This document shows, in pieces, positions 7,816 through 15,323 of a stretch of DNA of 21,664 bases. The position numbers and the translations under genes are program-made. The notes under the pieces are model-generated. The model had not been told where the DNA came from. It did no database searches and worked only from the letters and a program-made list of their open reading frames with translations. Every line of letters starts with the position of its first letter. The first letter of the stretch is position 1. The DNA comes from an uncultured beta proteobacterium (lineage in GTDB: Bacteria; Pseudomonadota; Gammaproteobacteria; Burkholderiales; Burkholderiaceae_C): positions 1 through 21,664 of the forward strand of contig CAJASG010000716.1 of the NCBI GenBank assembly GCA_903944555.1, read 5' to 3'.

Positions 7816-8274
7816 ATGGAAACCACCTATGTCCTGATTGCCGATGCCCACCGCGCACGTTGTTTTGCACGAGACGCCGCGAATCATCCACTGGTTGAAC
7901 AGGCCGACTTCATTTTTCCACACAGCCATCTCACCAACTGGGACCATGGTGCTGATTTGACAGGCGCTGCAGGCAAAGGCCATGGGCGCACGGGGCACGC
8001 GGGCACACAGTTCGAGCCCCACACGGAGGCGCCTGACAAGCAGCGCCACCTCTTTGCCCTGCAACTGGCCGAGTACCTCAATGCAGCGGTTGCCGAACGC
8101 CGTTGCAAGCACTTGGCACTGATCACGACCAGCCCAATGCTGGGCGACATCAAACCGTTGCTGAATGTGGCCGCCGCCAACGCCTTGCGCCAGACGGTGG
8201 TGAAAGACCTTACCCACTTCACCGGGCCCGAGTTGGCGGAGCGTGTTGCCCAAGCTTTGGCAAAGCTGGACTAG
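7816..8274 (+). CDS. Host attachment family protein (AtsE-like)
   Basis: The 152-residue cytoplasmic protein matches the family annotated as 'protein required for attachment to host cells' (Pfam Host_attach). The opening METTYVLIADAHRARCFARD is the usual first strand and helix. HTEAPDKQRHLFALQLAEYLNAA, LALITTSPMLGDIKPLL and the C-terminal VVKDLTHFTGPELAERV are conserved blocks. The name comes from Agrobacterium AtsE; most members are in free-living bacteria, and the fold is thought to relate to bacterial release-factor-like (baeRF) domains, so the attachment role should not be taken literally here. GAAGGA lies five bases before the ATG, and the frame's upstream extension crosses the hairpin, supporting this start. 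It is probably co-transcribed with the lipoprotein gene. Confidence 0.85.
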   Translation: METTYVLIADAHRARCFARDAANHPLVEQADFIFPHSHLTNWDHGADLTGAAGKGHGRTGHAGTQFEPHTEAPDKQRHLFALQLAEYLNAAVAERRCKHLALITTSPMLGDIKPLLNVAAANALRQTVVKDLTHFTGPELAERVAQALAKLD

Positions 8275-8664
8275 TGGGGTCGGCTGAAAGAACTTGGCAT
8301 TTTTTAGCGTCAAGTTTCTGAAAATACGGCAACCAACTTGTCGCGCGGTCAGCGGTTAGCTTGGTCGTGTCCGGTACAAAAACCAGGTCTTGGGTACTGA
8401 CCACCTTGCACGACGTCCAGTAGTTCTGGCAGCGCAGTTTGATGCTCCGCTGAGTCCTGGAATCGAATCCCGCCTGCTGCAAAACTATCAGACGAGTTCT
8501 GCGTCTGTGCGCACCAACCCGGTGCAGCTCGGCATTTAGGGAAGATGTTTGGCCAAATGCGCTACCGTACTCAATTTTTCGAGTAACCTGCGACGACCCC
8601 GCAGCGTGCTCTGTGGACGTTTGTAGTTCCTGGCATCAACATGTGTTCACAGAGGATTCTGACA
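8275..8664. other. 390-base gap with no convincing gene
   Basis: No recognisable gene is seen between the host-attachment protein and the large sensor. On the minus strand one frame is open from about 8634 to 8219 (roughly 138 codons), but it has no ATG or GTG start, its first TTG is at 8482, and its end overlaps the host-attachment gene by 56 bases. Its translation (for example CKVVSTQDLVFVPDTTKLTAD) matches no family I know. The gap must hold the promoter of the sensor. It could also contain gene debris or a small RNA. Confidence 0.4.
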
Positions 8665-11532
8665 ATGGGTTTTGCTTCATCCAAGGGTTGGCCCATCAGA
8701 CTCTGGTTAGCGATGGTGGTGGTGGTGTGCATGGTGTTTTTCTCGGCGGTGGTGGTCAGCTTGGGCTGGCGTGGAGCCCGGGACTCCATGGTGGAAACCG
8801 CCGCCAAGTCGGCGCTGGACTCCGGGCTGTTGGTGACTGAAAAATCACGCCGCATGTCGGAGCCCGCTCAAACGACACTGCGCATGCTGTCCACCGACCC
8901 CATTGCCGAAGCTACAACCCTGGATCAGCGTCTATTGCGCCTGCGCACACTTTCGGATGTGCTGATTTCAAACACCTTGGCCGAGTCCATCTTTGTGGGC
9001 TACACCAATGGCGCATTCATTTTGGTGCGCTCACTGGATAAGCAGGTCATACGCAAACAGCTAAACGCCCCGCCCAAATCCAACTTTCTGGTGCAGTCGG
9101 TAGAGGTGCAGCCAGACGGTCGCCAGGTGGGCGAGTTTTTGTTTTTTTCTGCCAACCTGAAACTGGTTGAACGCAGGGCACGCCCGGACTACCGCTTTGA
9201 CCCGCGTGGCCGCCCGTGGTTCGCAGCATCTACCAAAACAGATGCACAACTGTTGTCCGACCCTTATGTATTTTTCACCACCCAGCATGTGGGGCTGACC
9301 ATGAGCCAGGTGAGTGACAACGGCAAAGCCGTGTTCGGAATTGATGTGGTCCTGGAAGACCTGGGCAACACACTGTCCGACTTTCGCATGAGCCCCAATG
9401 CGCAGATGGCCTTGGTCAACAAGCACAACAAGGTGCTTGCCTACTTTGACATGACGCGCGTTTTGACCAAAGAGGCAAACGGGTTTGGCTTCAGCCCCAT
9501 TCAACAGCTCGGCGTTCCCAGCCTGACCCAACTGAGCGTGCTGGCACCACCACAAGGCACGGTGGTAGCCTTTGATGTGCAAGGGGAGGAGTGGCTGGGC
9601 GTGACACTGCCATTTGACGTCTGGAATACCGGTGATTTGAGGCTGATGGCCGCTTCCCCAAGCCATGATTTGCTGGGTGGACTTCAGTCCAAAGCAGAAA
9701 ATTTGGTGCTGGTGATTGCCGCGCTGACGCTGCTACTCATCCCCGTGGGCTGGTGGGCCGGTGCTCGCATTGGCCAAAGCCTGCGTAAGCTGACGATCCA
9801 TGCCCAGCGTTTGAGCCAGTTTGATTTTCGTCAGACCCCTTTGCAGACCACCGTGGTGCAGGAGGCCAACAGCTTGTCTGCTGTGATGAACGAGATGGGG
9901 CAGACCATCCAAACCTTCCTGGAGATCAGCCAGACCATGGCCTGTGAGCCGAAGGTGGAGCGCATGCTGGAAAACGTGCTGCGCCAAATGGTCACGGTAA
10001 CACGAAGCCAGGCAGGTGCCGTTTACCTTTGGAACCATGAAACCCAGCAGATGCACCAGGCCGCTATCCAGGGGGACTTGCTGGCGCATCCGCATGTCAG
10101 CTTTGCCTACAACGCCGACGCACAAAACAGATCTGCCCAGCGGGAGGTGACGCCCGGCATGGTGGAGATGCAAGTTGAACTGCGTGGGCGCAGTGGCCGG
10201 CTGGATGGCTTGCTCATGCTGCAGCACACCAATGATGCCGGCCATAGCGACCCCTCGTTCACAGAGTTTGTCTACAAGCTGTCGGGCATCTTGGCGGTAT
10301 CTATCGAGACGCGGCGCTTGATTGATGCCCAGAAAAATTTGCTGGACTCCGTCATCCGCCTCATGGCCGATGCCATTGACGCCAAGAGCCCCTACACCGG
10401 CGGGCATTGCGAGCGGGTACCAGCGCTGGCGGGCATGATGGTGGACCACATGCGCGCGCAAACCCATGGCCCGTTTGCGGACTTCAAAATGACGGAGGAA
10501 GAGCGCTACGAATTCCACTTGGGCGCGTGGCTTCACGATTGCGGCAAGGTCACCAGCCCCGAGCACATCATCGACAAAGCGACCAAGCTGGAAACCATTT
10601 ACAACCGCATTCATGAAGTACGCATGCGTTTTGAAGTTCTGTGGCGCGATGCGATCATTGAGCATTGGCAAGCCATTGCTGCCGGTGGCAATGCCGAGAC
10701 CCTGGGCGATGCGCTTGCGGCGCGCCAGCAGACCTTGCAAGACGACTTTGCCTTCGTCGCACGTTGCAACGTGGGCGGCGAGTTTATGGATGATGCCGAC
10801 ATTGGGCGACTCGCATCCATTGGACAAACCCACTGGCGGCGGCACTTTGACAACAGGTTGGGACTATCGTCCGAAGAGGCGCGCCGCGCAGGTGCCGGTG
10901 GCGAAGAAGGCGCATTGCCAGCCGTTGAGTGGCTGTTAGCGGACCGGCCGGACCACATCGTCCCTTGGGGGGCGCGCAAACCTGCGGTTGAACAAGGCGA
11001 TCCGAAAAACATCCACGGCTTTAATATGGTGCTACCCCAACACGCGCAGAACATGGGCGAGTTGTACAACTTGGGCGTACGCAGGGGTACGCTCACGGAT
11101 GAGGACCGCTTCAAGATCAACGACCACATGGTGCAAACCTTGAGCATGTTGCGCAGCCTGCCGTGGCCCGAACAATTGGCCAAGGTCCCTGACATTGCCT
11201 CCAACCACCACGAAAGACTGGACGGCCGTGGCTACCCAAGGCGGCTGCCCGCGACCCAGCTCACCACGGCAGACCGGGTAATGGCACTGGCCGATATTTT
11301 TGAAGCGTTGACGGCCGCCGACAGGCCTTACAAAGCGCCAAAAACACTGTCTGAATCATTGAAGATAATGGCACGCATGGCGCGCGATCAGCACATTGAT
11401 CTGCAGCTTTTTCATTACTTTTTGCACAATAAGCTGTGGCTCGTATTTGCCGAAGAATTTATCCATGCCGATCAAATGGATCTGGTGGATATCGAAGCCG
11501 TTGACGCCTTGTCGCGTGCGCCCCGGAGTTGA
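8665..11532 (+). CDS. Membrane sensor HD-GYP phosphohydrolase (periplasmic sensor-HAMP-GAF-HD-GYP)
   Basis: The protein is 955 residues. TM1 is at about 16-38, then a large periplasmic region to ~340 that resembles a dCache-type sensor (YRFDPRGRPWFAAS, SDPYVFFTTQHVGLTMS, VFGIDVVLEDL). TM2 is at about 345-367 (LVLVIAALTLLLIPVGWW), with HAMP to ~420, a GAF-like domain ~430-560, and HD-GYP from ~570. HD-GYP elements seen are SPYTGGHCERV, LHDCGK (HD 624-625) and NHHERLDGRGYP (GYP 856-858), plus ADIFEALTAADRPYK. HD and HHE are about 225 residues apart, against about 53 in the small HD-GYP protein of this window, because of an insert starting KLETIYNRIHEVRMRFEVLW. The likely reaction is c-di-GMP hydrolysis controlled by a periplasmic ligand. 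ATG 8665 has AGAGGA eight bases upstream; ATG 8641 is the alternative. The SUOX-like gene follows after 15 bases. Confidence 0.88.
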   Translation: MGFASSKGWPIRLWLAMVVVVCMVFFSAVVVSLGWRGARDSMVETAAKSALDSGLLVTEKSRRMSEPAQTTLRMLSTDPIAEATTLDQRLLRLRTLSDVLISNTLAESIFVGYTNGAFILVRSLDKQVIRKQLNAPPKSNFLVQSVEVQPDGRQVGEFLFFSANLKLVERRARPDYRFDPRGRPWFAASTKTDAQLLSDPYVFFTTQHVGLTMSQVSDNGKAVFGIDVVLEDLGNTLSDFRMSPNAQMALVNKHNKVLAYFDMTRVLTKEANGFGFSPIQQLGVPSLTQLSVLAPPQGTVVAFDVQGEEWLGVTLPFDVWNTGDLRLMAASPSHDLLGGLQSKAENLVLVIAALTLLLIPVGWWAGARIGQSLRKLTIHAQRLSQFDFRQTPLQTTVVQEANSLSAVMNEMGQTIQTFLEISQTMACEPKVERMLENVLRQMVTVTRSQAGAVYLWNHETQQMHQAAIQGDLLAHPHVSFAYNADAQNRSAQREVTPGMVEMQVELRGRSGRLDGLLMLQHTNDAGHSDPSFTEFVYKLSGILAVSIETRRLIDAQKNLLDSVIRLMADAIDAKSPYTGGHCERVPALAGMMVDHMRAQTHGPFADFKMTEEERYEFHLGAWLHDCGKVTSPEHIIDKATKLETIYNRIHEVRMRFEVLWRDAIIEHWQAIAAGGNAETLGDALAARQQTLQDDFAFVARCNVGGEFMDDADIGRLASIGQTHWRRHFDNRLGLSSEEARRAGAGGEEGALPAVEWLLADRPDHIVPWGARKPAVEQGDPKNIHGFNMVLPQHAQNMGELYNLGVRRGTLTDEDRFKINDHMVQTLSMLRSLPWPEQLAKVPDIASNHHERLDGRGYPRRLPATQLTTADRVMALADIFEALTAADRPYKAPKTLSESLKIMARMARDQHIDLQLFHYFLHNKLWLVFAEEFIHADQMDLVDIEAVDALSRAPRS

Positions 11533-11547
11533 ATTTTTGGAGTATCC

Positions 11548-12060
11548 ATGATGTTGAAGACCGCCCCCGTTGTCGCCCGCATTGCGCTGTCATTACTCCT
11601 GGGGTGGGTGCTACCCGCCGCCGCGCTGGAACCCGCAGTGGGCAAAGTGATCTTGACCATTTCCGGGAAAGTTGCCGTGCAGAACAGCCCCAACGGAGCA
11701 GACTTCGACCTGGCTATGCTGGAAAAACTGCCGCAAAAGACATTCACAACCCAAACACCGTGGGACAAGTACCCCGTGAAATTTACTGGCCCCCTGTTGC
11801 GCGATGTACTGGCCGCCGCCAAGGCAACGGGCAGCACCCTGAATGCCGTGGCGGTGAATGACTACCGAACCACCATCCCCGCAAGCGACACCCAAAACTT
11901 TGACATGGTGTTGGCGCACAAGATGAATGACCAGCCCATTTCAGTCCGCACCAAAGGACCACTGTTCATCGTCTATCCCTACGACTCAAAACCCGAACTG
12001 AAAGACCAAGCCTACATTGACCGATCGGCCTGGCAACTCCGGTATTTGGTGGTTGACTAA
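11548..12060 (+). CDS. Exported SUOX-fold (molybdopterin oxidoreductase-like) protein without cysteines
   Basis: The 170-residue protein begins with a signal peptide (VARIALSLLLGWVLPAAA, cleavage near AAA-L). The mature part resembles the small molybdopterin-binding oxidoreductase-like proteins (COG3915 type). It shows VILTISGKV, then LPQKTFTTQTPW, the F-TGPLLRDVLAAA helix, NDYRTTIP, the K-GPLFIVYPYD block and a C-terminal WQLRYLVV. Enzymes of the SUOX/YedY fold bind molybdenum through a cysteine; this protein has no cysteine anywhere, so catalysis of that type is unlikely. GGAG lies six bases before the first of two tandem ATGs. It directly follows the HD-GYP sensor and may be a periplasmic ligand-binding partner of it; that is inference. 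Its TAA overlaps the stop of the convergent esterase gene. Confidence 0.78.
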   Translation: MMLKTAPVVARIALSLLLGWVLPAAALEPAVGKVILTISGKVAVQNSPNGADFDLAMLEKLPQKTFTTQTPWDKYPVKFTGPLLRDVLAAAKATGSTLNAVAVNDYRTTIPASDTQNFDMVLAHKMNDQPISVRTKGPLFIVYPYDSKPELKDQAYIDRSAWQLRYLVVD

Positions 12061-13061
12061 CGCCCTGAGACGCGCTGGAAAAAATCCCACATCACGTCAT
12101 TGGCCGATAGCGCCTGCGTGGCAGGTTCTTTGCCCCTGCGCTCGTCCTTGGCACCCGGCCAGGAATGGCCCCCGCTCTCGGTCACACACAACTGCACCTG
12201 CACGCCGCCGGCACAACCGGTGTAGGCCTCACAATACGCGCCCCGCACGTCCAGCACCCGCTTGGGCGAAGCGGCACAATGGTTGCGCGCGGTCCAGCGC
12301 GAAATGGTCTCGGCAACGGACACGAAGTCCGCCACCTTGCGGTCATCCCGGAACGCATCGGCCCCGGCGCCGCCTTGGTACATCACATGGGTGTCATTTT
12401 TGGCATGCATGTGCAGAACGGAAATCGCCCGCGCAGGAGCGCAGGCCAATGTGCCATCGGTCCCCGCAACGGGCGCAATCGCCCTGAACGTGTCCGCCAT
12501 TTCACAGGCCAGACGGTGGCTCATCATTCCACCGTTGGACATGCCCGTGGCAAAGATGCGCTGTCGATCGACGTGGACCCGCTCTTGCAGTTGCGCCACG
12601 AGGGCCCGCACAAACCCGACATCGTCCACGTTGCGGTCGCGCGCGCCAGCACAACAATTGCCAGCGTTCCAGGTGGCAAATTTTCCGGACGGCAAGCGGC
12701 TGTAGCCATTTGGAAAAACGGCAATAAACCCCGCACGATCGGCCTTGCCAACCAGGTCGTAACGATCACTGGCCATATGGTGCATATCACCACCGCCCCC
12801 ATGAAAGGCCATCACCACCGGCGTAGCCATCTCGGGCTTGTAGCCGGTCGGCAGGTGCAGCAGATAGGCACGCTGCAAGCCCCCGTGCTGCAAGGTGAAA
12901 CTGTATGTGCCGGGCCGTACCAGGTGCTGGCGCAAACTGGTGCCGCTGTCAGGCGTCCCCGACTGCGCCCAGGCACCTGGAGTGAATACCACAAGCGCCA
13001 GGAACAAACCCACCGCCCAAAGCCACTGGCACAAGCGACCACGTTCTTCAAAAAACACCAT
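12057..13061 (-). CDS. Secreted PHB depolymerase / feruloyl-esterase family hydrolase
   Basis: The 334-residue protein has a signal peptide (LWAVGLFLALVVFTPGAWA, cleavage before QSG) and an alpha/beta-hydrolase fold. The oxyanion region is VVMAFHGGGGD, the nucleophile elbow is GMSNGG with S175, and the catalytic His is probably in GGHSWPG near the C-terminus; WNAGNCCAGA and the DDVGF acid region also match the LpqC/polyhydroxybutyrate depolymerase family (esterase_phb). The substrate could be polyhydroxybutyrate, a short ester polymer or feruloyl esters; no substrate-binding domain is visible. A first Met at 13073 is possible, but the Met at 13061 has GGAGG four bases upstream. It converges on the SUOX-like gene, and the two stop codons share bases 12058-12059. 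Confidence 0.85.
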   Translation of the reverse strand: MVFFEERGRLCQWLWAVGLFLALVVFTPGAWAQSGTPDSGTSLRQHLVRPGTYSFTLQHGGLQRAYLLHLPTGYKPEMATPVVMAFHGGGGDMHHMASDRYDLVGKADRAGFIAVFPNGYSRLPSGKFATWNAGNCCAGARDRNVDDVGFVRALVAQLQERVHVDRQRIFATGMSNGGMMSHRLACEMADTFRAIAPVAGTDGTLACAPARAISVLHMHAKNDTHVMYQGGAGADAFRDDRKVADFVSVAETISRWTARNHCAASPKRVLDVRGAYCEAYTGCAGGVQVQLCVTESGGHSWPGAKDERRGKEPATQALSANDVMWDFFQRVSGR

Positions 13062-13096
13062 GCGTCCTCCCATGCGGCGACTATAGCGTTGGCGCT

Positions 13097-13873
13097 TTAC
13101 AGAAACATGCCGCCCGAAGCCTCAATGCGCTGTGCGTTGACCCAGCGGTTGTCCGGAGACAACAGAGATGCAATCACGCCGCCAATGTCGTCCGGCACCC
13201 CCACGCGGCCCAAGGCGGTTTGGGCGGCCACGAAGGCGTTGAGTTGTGCGTTGTCCCGCACCGCGCCACCACCAAAGTCGGTCGCGATGGCGCCAGGGGC
13301 CACCACGTTCACCGCGATGCCACGTGGCCCCAGCTCTTTGGCCATGTAGCGGGTCAACACCTCCACCGCGCCTTTCATGGCGCCGTAGGCCGCGTAACCC
13401 GGCAGCGCAAACCGCGCCAAACCCGACGAGATGTTGATGATGCGTCCGCCATCCGCCATGTGGGGCAGCAATTTCTGGGTGAGGAAGAAGGTGCCCTTCA
13501 GGTGGATGTTGACCAACTCGTCAAACTGCGCCTCGGTGGTTTCCATCAGGCTGGCGTGCACGCCGACGCCGGCGTTGTTGACCAGGAAATGGAAGGTGTC
13601 GCGTTGCCAGTGCGTGGCCAGCGTAGTCTTCACGGTGTGGGCAAAAGCAGCAAAACTGCTGCTGTCCGCTACGTTCAGCGGCAGGGCCACGGCGCGGCGG
13701 CCCATGGCTTCGATCTCGACCACCACGGCTTGTGCCTGCGCCTGCTGGCTGCGGTAGGTGAGGATGACATCGCTGCCGCCACGGGCAATGTGCAGCGCGG
13801 CGTTTTTGCCCAGGCCACGGCTTCCGCCGGTGACGAGTGCAATCGGGGTGGTGGAGGTGGTTTCGGTTGACAT
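13097..13873 (-). CDS. Short-chain dehydrogenase/reductase
   Basis: The 258-residue enzyme is a classical SDR using NAD(H) or, more likely, NADP(H), since basic residues follow the nucleotide loop. The cofactor motif TGGSRGLG is at 15-22, NNAG at 99-102, the catalytic Ser in NISSG (149/150) and YGAMK (Y163, K167). The C-terminal segment VNAQRIEASGGMF closes the fold as in FabG-like members. The substrate is unknown. The ATG at 13873 was chosen with AGGAAA nine bases upstream; another ATG at 13891 would add six residues, and the frame's further extension crosses the divergent LysR gene. The divergent lysR neighbour, 106 bases away, is the likely regulator. Confidence 0.92.
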   Translation of the reverse strand: MSTETTSTTPIALVTGGSRGLGKNAALHIARGGSDVILTYRSQQAQAQAVVVEIEAMGRRAVALPLNVADSSSFAAFAHTVKTTLATHWQRDTFHFLVNNAGVGVHASLMETTEAQFDELVNIHLKGTFFLTQKLLPHMADGGRIINISSGLARFALPGYAAYGAMKGAVEVLTRYMAKELGPRGIAVNVVAPGAIATDFGGGAVRDNAQLNAFVAAQTALGRVGVPDDIGGVIASLLSPDNRWVNAQRIEASGGMFL

Positions 13874-13959
13874 GGGGCGTTTCCTGTTCATCGGGGTTGT
13901 GGATGGGAGGAAGTTTATTGGTCTATAAAAGTTTGATAAATAGGTTATTTTTGATTTAT

Positions 13960-13980
13960 TTGTTCGCCATAATTGAACAA
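13960..13980. promoter_or_regulatory. Candidate LysR-type binding site in the SDR/lysR intergenic region
   Basis: TTGTTC and GAACAA form a perfect 6-bp inverted repeat separated by nine bases and contain a T-N11-A core (T13964, A13976), the usual LysR-type signature. It ends on the A of the regulator's ATG, suiting autorepression. The 106-base gap is strongly AT-rich, unlike its surroundings. A second inverted repeat, AAATA-GGT-TATTT (13938-13950), may be an activation site. Promoter hexamers cannot be assigned with confidence. Confidence 0.5.
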
Positions 13981-14915
13981 TGAGCCCTGTCGAATGCATG
14001 CACATCTTCATCCGCGTGGCGGAGCTGGCCAGCTTTACCCAAGCCGCCACAGCCCTGGGGCTGCCCAAAGCCAGCGTATCCACCGCGGTGCAACAACTGG
14101 AAAGCGTGCTGGGCACCCGGCTGCTGCACCGCACCACCCGCAAGGTGCAGCTCACGCAGGACGGGCAGGCGTTTTACGAACGCAGCAAAGACCTGCTGGC
14201 CGATCTGGACGAGTTGCAAACCATGTTTCAGCAGCAGGGTGCACAGTCCCTGCGCGGGCGGGTGCGGCTGGACATGGGCACCGGCATGGCGCGCAATGCG
14301 GTCATCCCCCGGCTGCCGGAGTTGCTGGCGGCCCATCCGCTGCTGGAGCTGGAAATCAGCAGCACCGAGCGGCGGGTGGACCTGGTGCGCGAGGGATTTG
14401 ACTGTGTGCTGCGCGCCGGCGCCGTCAACGACCCCGGCCTGGTCGCCCGGCCCGTGGGCCAGCTGCGCATGGTGAACTGTGCCAGCCCGGCCTACCTGCA
14501 GGCGCACGGAATCCCCAGGGCATTGGCCGATCTGGCCTCGCACCAACTGGTGCACTACGTGAGCATCCTGGGCGCCAAATCGGCGGGGTTCGAGTACCTG
14601 GAGCAGGGGCGAGACTGCCAGCTAACGATGCGCGGGGCCGTCACCGTGAACAATGCCGAGGCCTACACCGCCGCCTGTCTGGCCGGGCTGGGCATCATTC
14701 AGGTGCCGGTGGTGGGGGTGCAGGACCATCTCATGCAGGGTCGGCTGATGCAGGTGTTGCCCGATTGGCTGGCGCCGCCCATGCCACTGTATCTGGTGTA
14801 CGCCAACCGGCGCAACCTGGCCCAGCGGGTGCGCGTGGTGATGGACTGGCTGGCCGTGGTGATCGACGAGTATTTACGAGCCATTCAGCCTTTAGGATCA
14901 TTACTCCTAAATTGA
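13980..14915 (+). CDS. LysR family transcriptional regulator
   Basis: The 311-residue regulator has an N-terminal winged helix-turn-helix (about 1-60), with FIRVAELASFTQAATALGLP and ASVSTAVQQLESVLGTRLLHRTTR. It resembles the PecT/DmlR-like group whose members start with MxxFxRVAExxSF. A short linker helix (LADLDELQTMF) leads to the two-lobed inducer-binding domain (VRLDMGTGMARNAVIPRLPELLAAHP...). It is divergently transcribed from the SDR gene, so probably controls it and itself. The start has no clear ribosome binding site but matches the family N-terminus exactly. The last codons and the TGA lie inside a copy of the dispersed 55-bp repeat, so the end of this protein (LLLN) is supplied by the repeat. 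The inducer is unknown. Confidence 0.93.
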   Translation: MSPVECMHIFIRVAELASFTQAATALGLPKASVSTAVQQLESVLGTRLLHRTTRKVQLTQDGQAFYERSKDLLADLDELQTMFQQQGAQSLRGRVRLDMGTGMARNAVIPRLPELLAAHPLLELEISSTERRVDLVREGFDCVLRAGAVNDPGLVARPVGQLRMVNCASPAYLQAHGIPRALADLASHQLVHYVSILGAKSAGFEYLEQGRDCQLTMRGAVTVNNAEAYTAACLAGLGIIQVPVVGVQDHLMQGRLMQVLPDWLAPPMPLYLVYANRRNLAQRVRVVMDWLAVVIDEYLRAIQPLGSLLLN

Positions 14916-14957
14916 TAGCTGCTTGCGCATATTCCACGGGGTCTACAGCCCGATTTG
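14903..14957. repeat. Dispersed 55-bp repeat, copy 1
   Basis: It runs from ACTCCTAA to CCCGATTTG and differs from copy 3 at about six positions. It carries the short GC inverted repeat CGGG...CCCG. The lysR stop codon falls inside it. It belongs to a class of short intergenic repeats containing ATAGCTGC that I associate with Comamonadaceae genomes. Confidence 0.85.
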
Positions 14958-15024
14958 ACTCACAAATCCACACATCTTCCAGAGCACACCCCTCGGGCCA
15001 TGCCGACCCAGCATAGTCATTCAA

Positions 15025-15038
15025 ATTGTTAGTACAAT
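15025..15038. promoter_or_regulatory. Candidate brnTA operator/promoter palindrome
   Basis: ATTGT, TAGT, ACAAT is a perfect 5-bp inverted repeat just before brnT. The last six bases read TACAAT, a possible -10 box; no good -35 is visible. BrnA antitoxins repress their own promoter through palindromic sites, so the position suits autoregulation. Confidence 0.4.
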
Positions 15039-15044
15039 CACACC

Positions 15045-15323
15045 ATACACATCGAATTCGACGCAGTCAAGAATGGCATCAACATCGCTACACGCGGTTT
15101 GAGCTTCGAGCGGGCTGCGGAGTTCGACTTCGGCACGGCAGGCATTGACCAAGACACCCGCAAAGCTTATCCCGAGGCGCGCTTTGTGGCGGTGGGTTTT
15201 TTGGACAAGCGCTTGCATGTGCTGTGCTTCACCCCCAAGGCTGGCGGCATTCGTGTCATCAGCTTTCGCAAGGCAAACGCCAGAGAGGTAAGAGACTATG
15301 ACCAAACGCGCACCACTGATTGA
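15045..15323 (+). CDS. brnT: BrnT family toxin (apparent ATA start; may be impaired)
   Basis: BrnT is a RelE-like ribonuclease toxin inhibited by BrnA. The frame reads (I/M)HIEFDAVKNGINIATRGLSFERAAEF, then DTRKAYPEARFVAVGFLDKRLHVLCF and GGIRVISFRKANAREVRDY, matching BrnT from its first residue, which is usually MHIEFD. At the expected start the codon is ATA (15045-15047), giving 92 residues, the normal family length. There is no ATG or GTG in the frame; a stop lies at 15030-15032 and the first TTG is at 15099, which would remove about 18 conserved N-terminal residues. Either a rare ATA start is used, or the start codon has mutated and the toxin is weakened. It overlaps brnA by 26 bases. Confidence 0.8.
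   Translation: MHIEFDAVKNGINIATRGLSFERAAEFDFGTAGIDQDTRKAYPEARFVAVGFLDKRLHVLCFTPKAGGIRVISFRKANAREVRDYDQTRTTD

Noticed and set aside
8249..8270. A hairpin (AGCTTT-GGC-AAAGCT) at the end of the host-attachment gene, considered as a terminator
   Set aside because: It lies inside the coding sequence, has a three-base loop and is not followed by a T-run.
8451..8480. A GGAATCGAATCCC stretch resembling a tRNA T-arm
   Set aside because: The T-loop would lack the TTC opening, and no acceptor, D or anticodon arms can be placed around it.
9733..10845. A 370-codon minus-strand frame inside the large HD-GYP sensor gene
   Set aside because: The + strand protein has unmistakable domains throughout; the minus frame is its reverse-complement shadow.
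12165..13349. A 394-codon + frame over the esterase and the SDR gene
   Set aside because: It spans two genes and their gap on the opposite strand, and its composition is that of a shadow frame.
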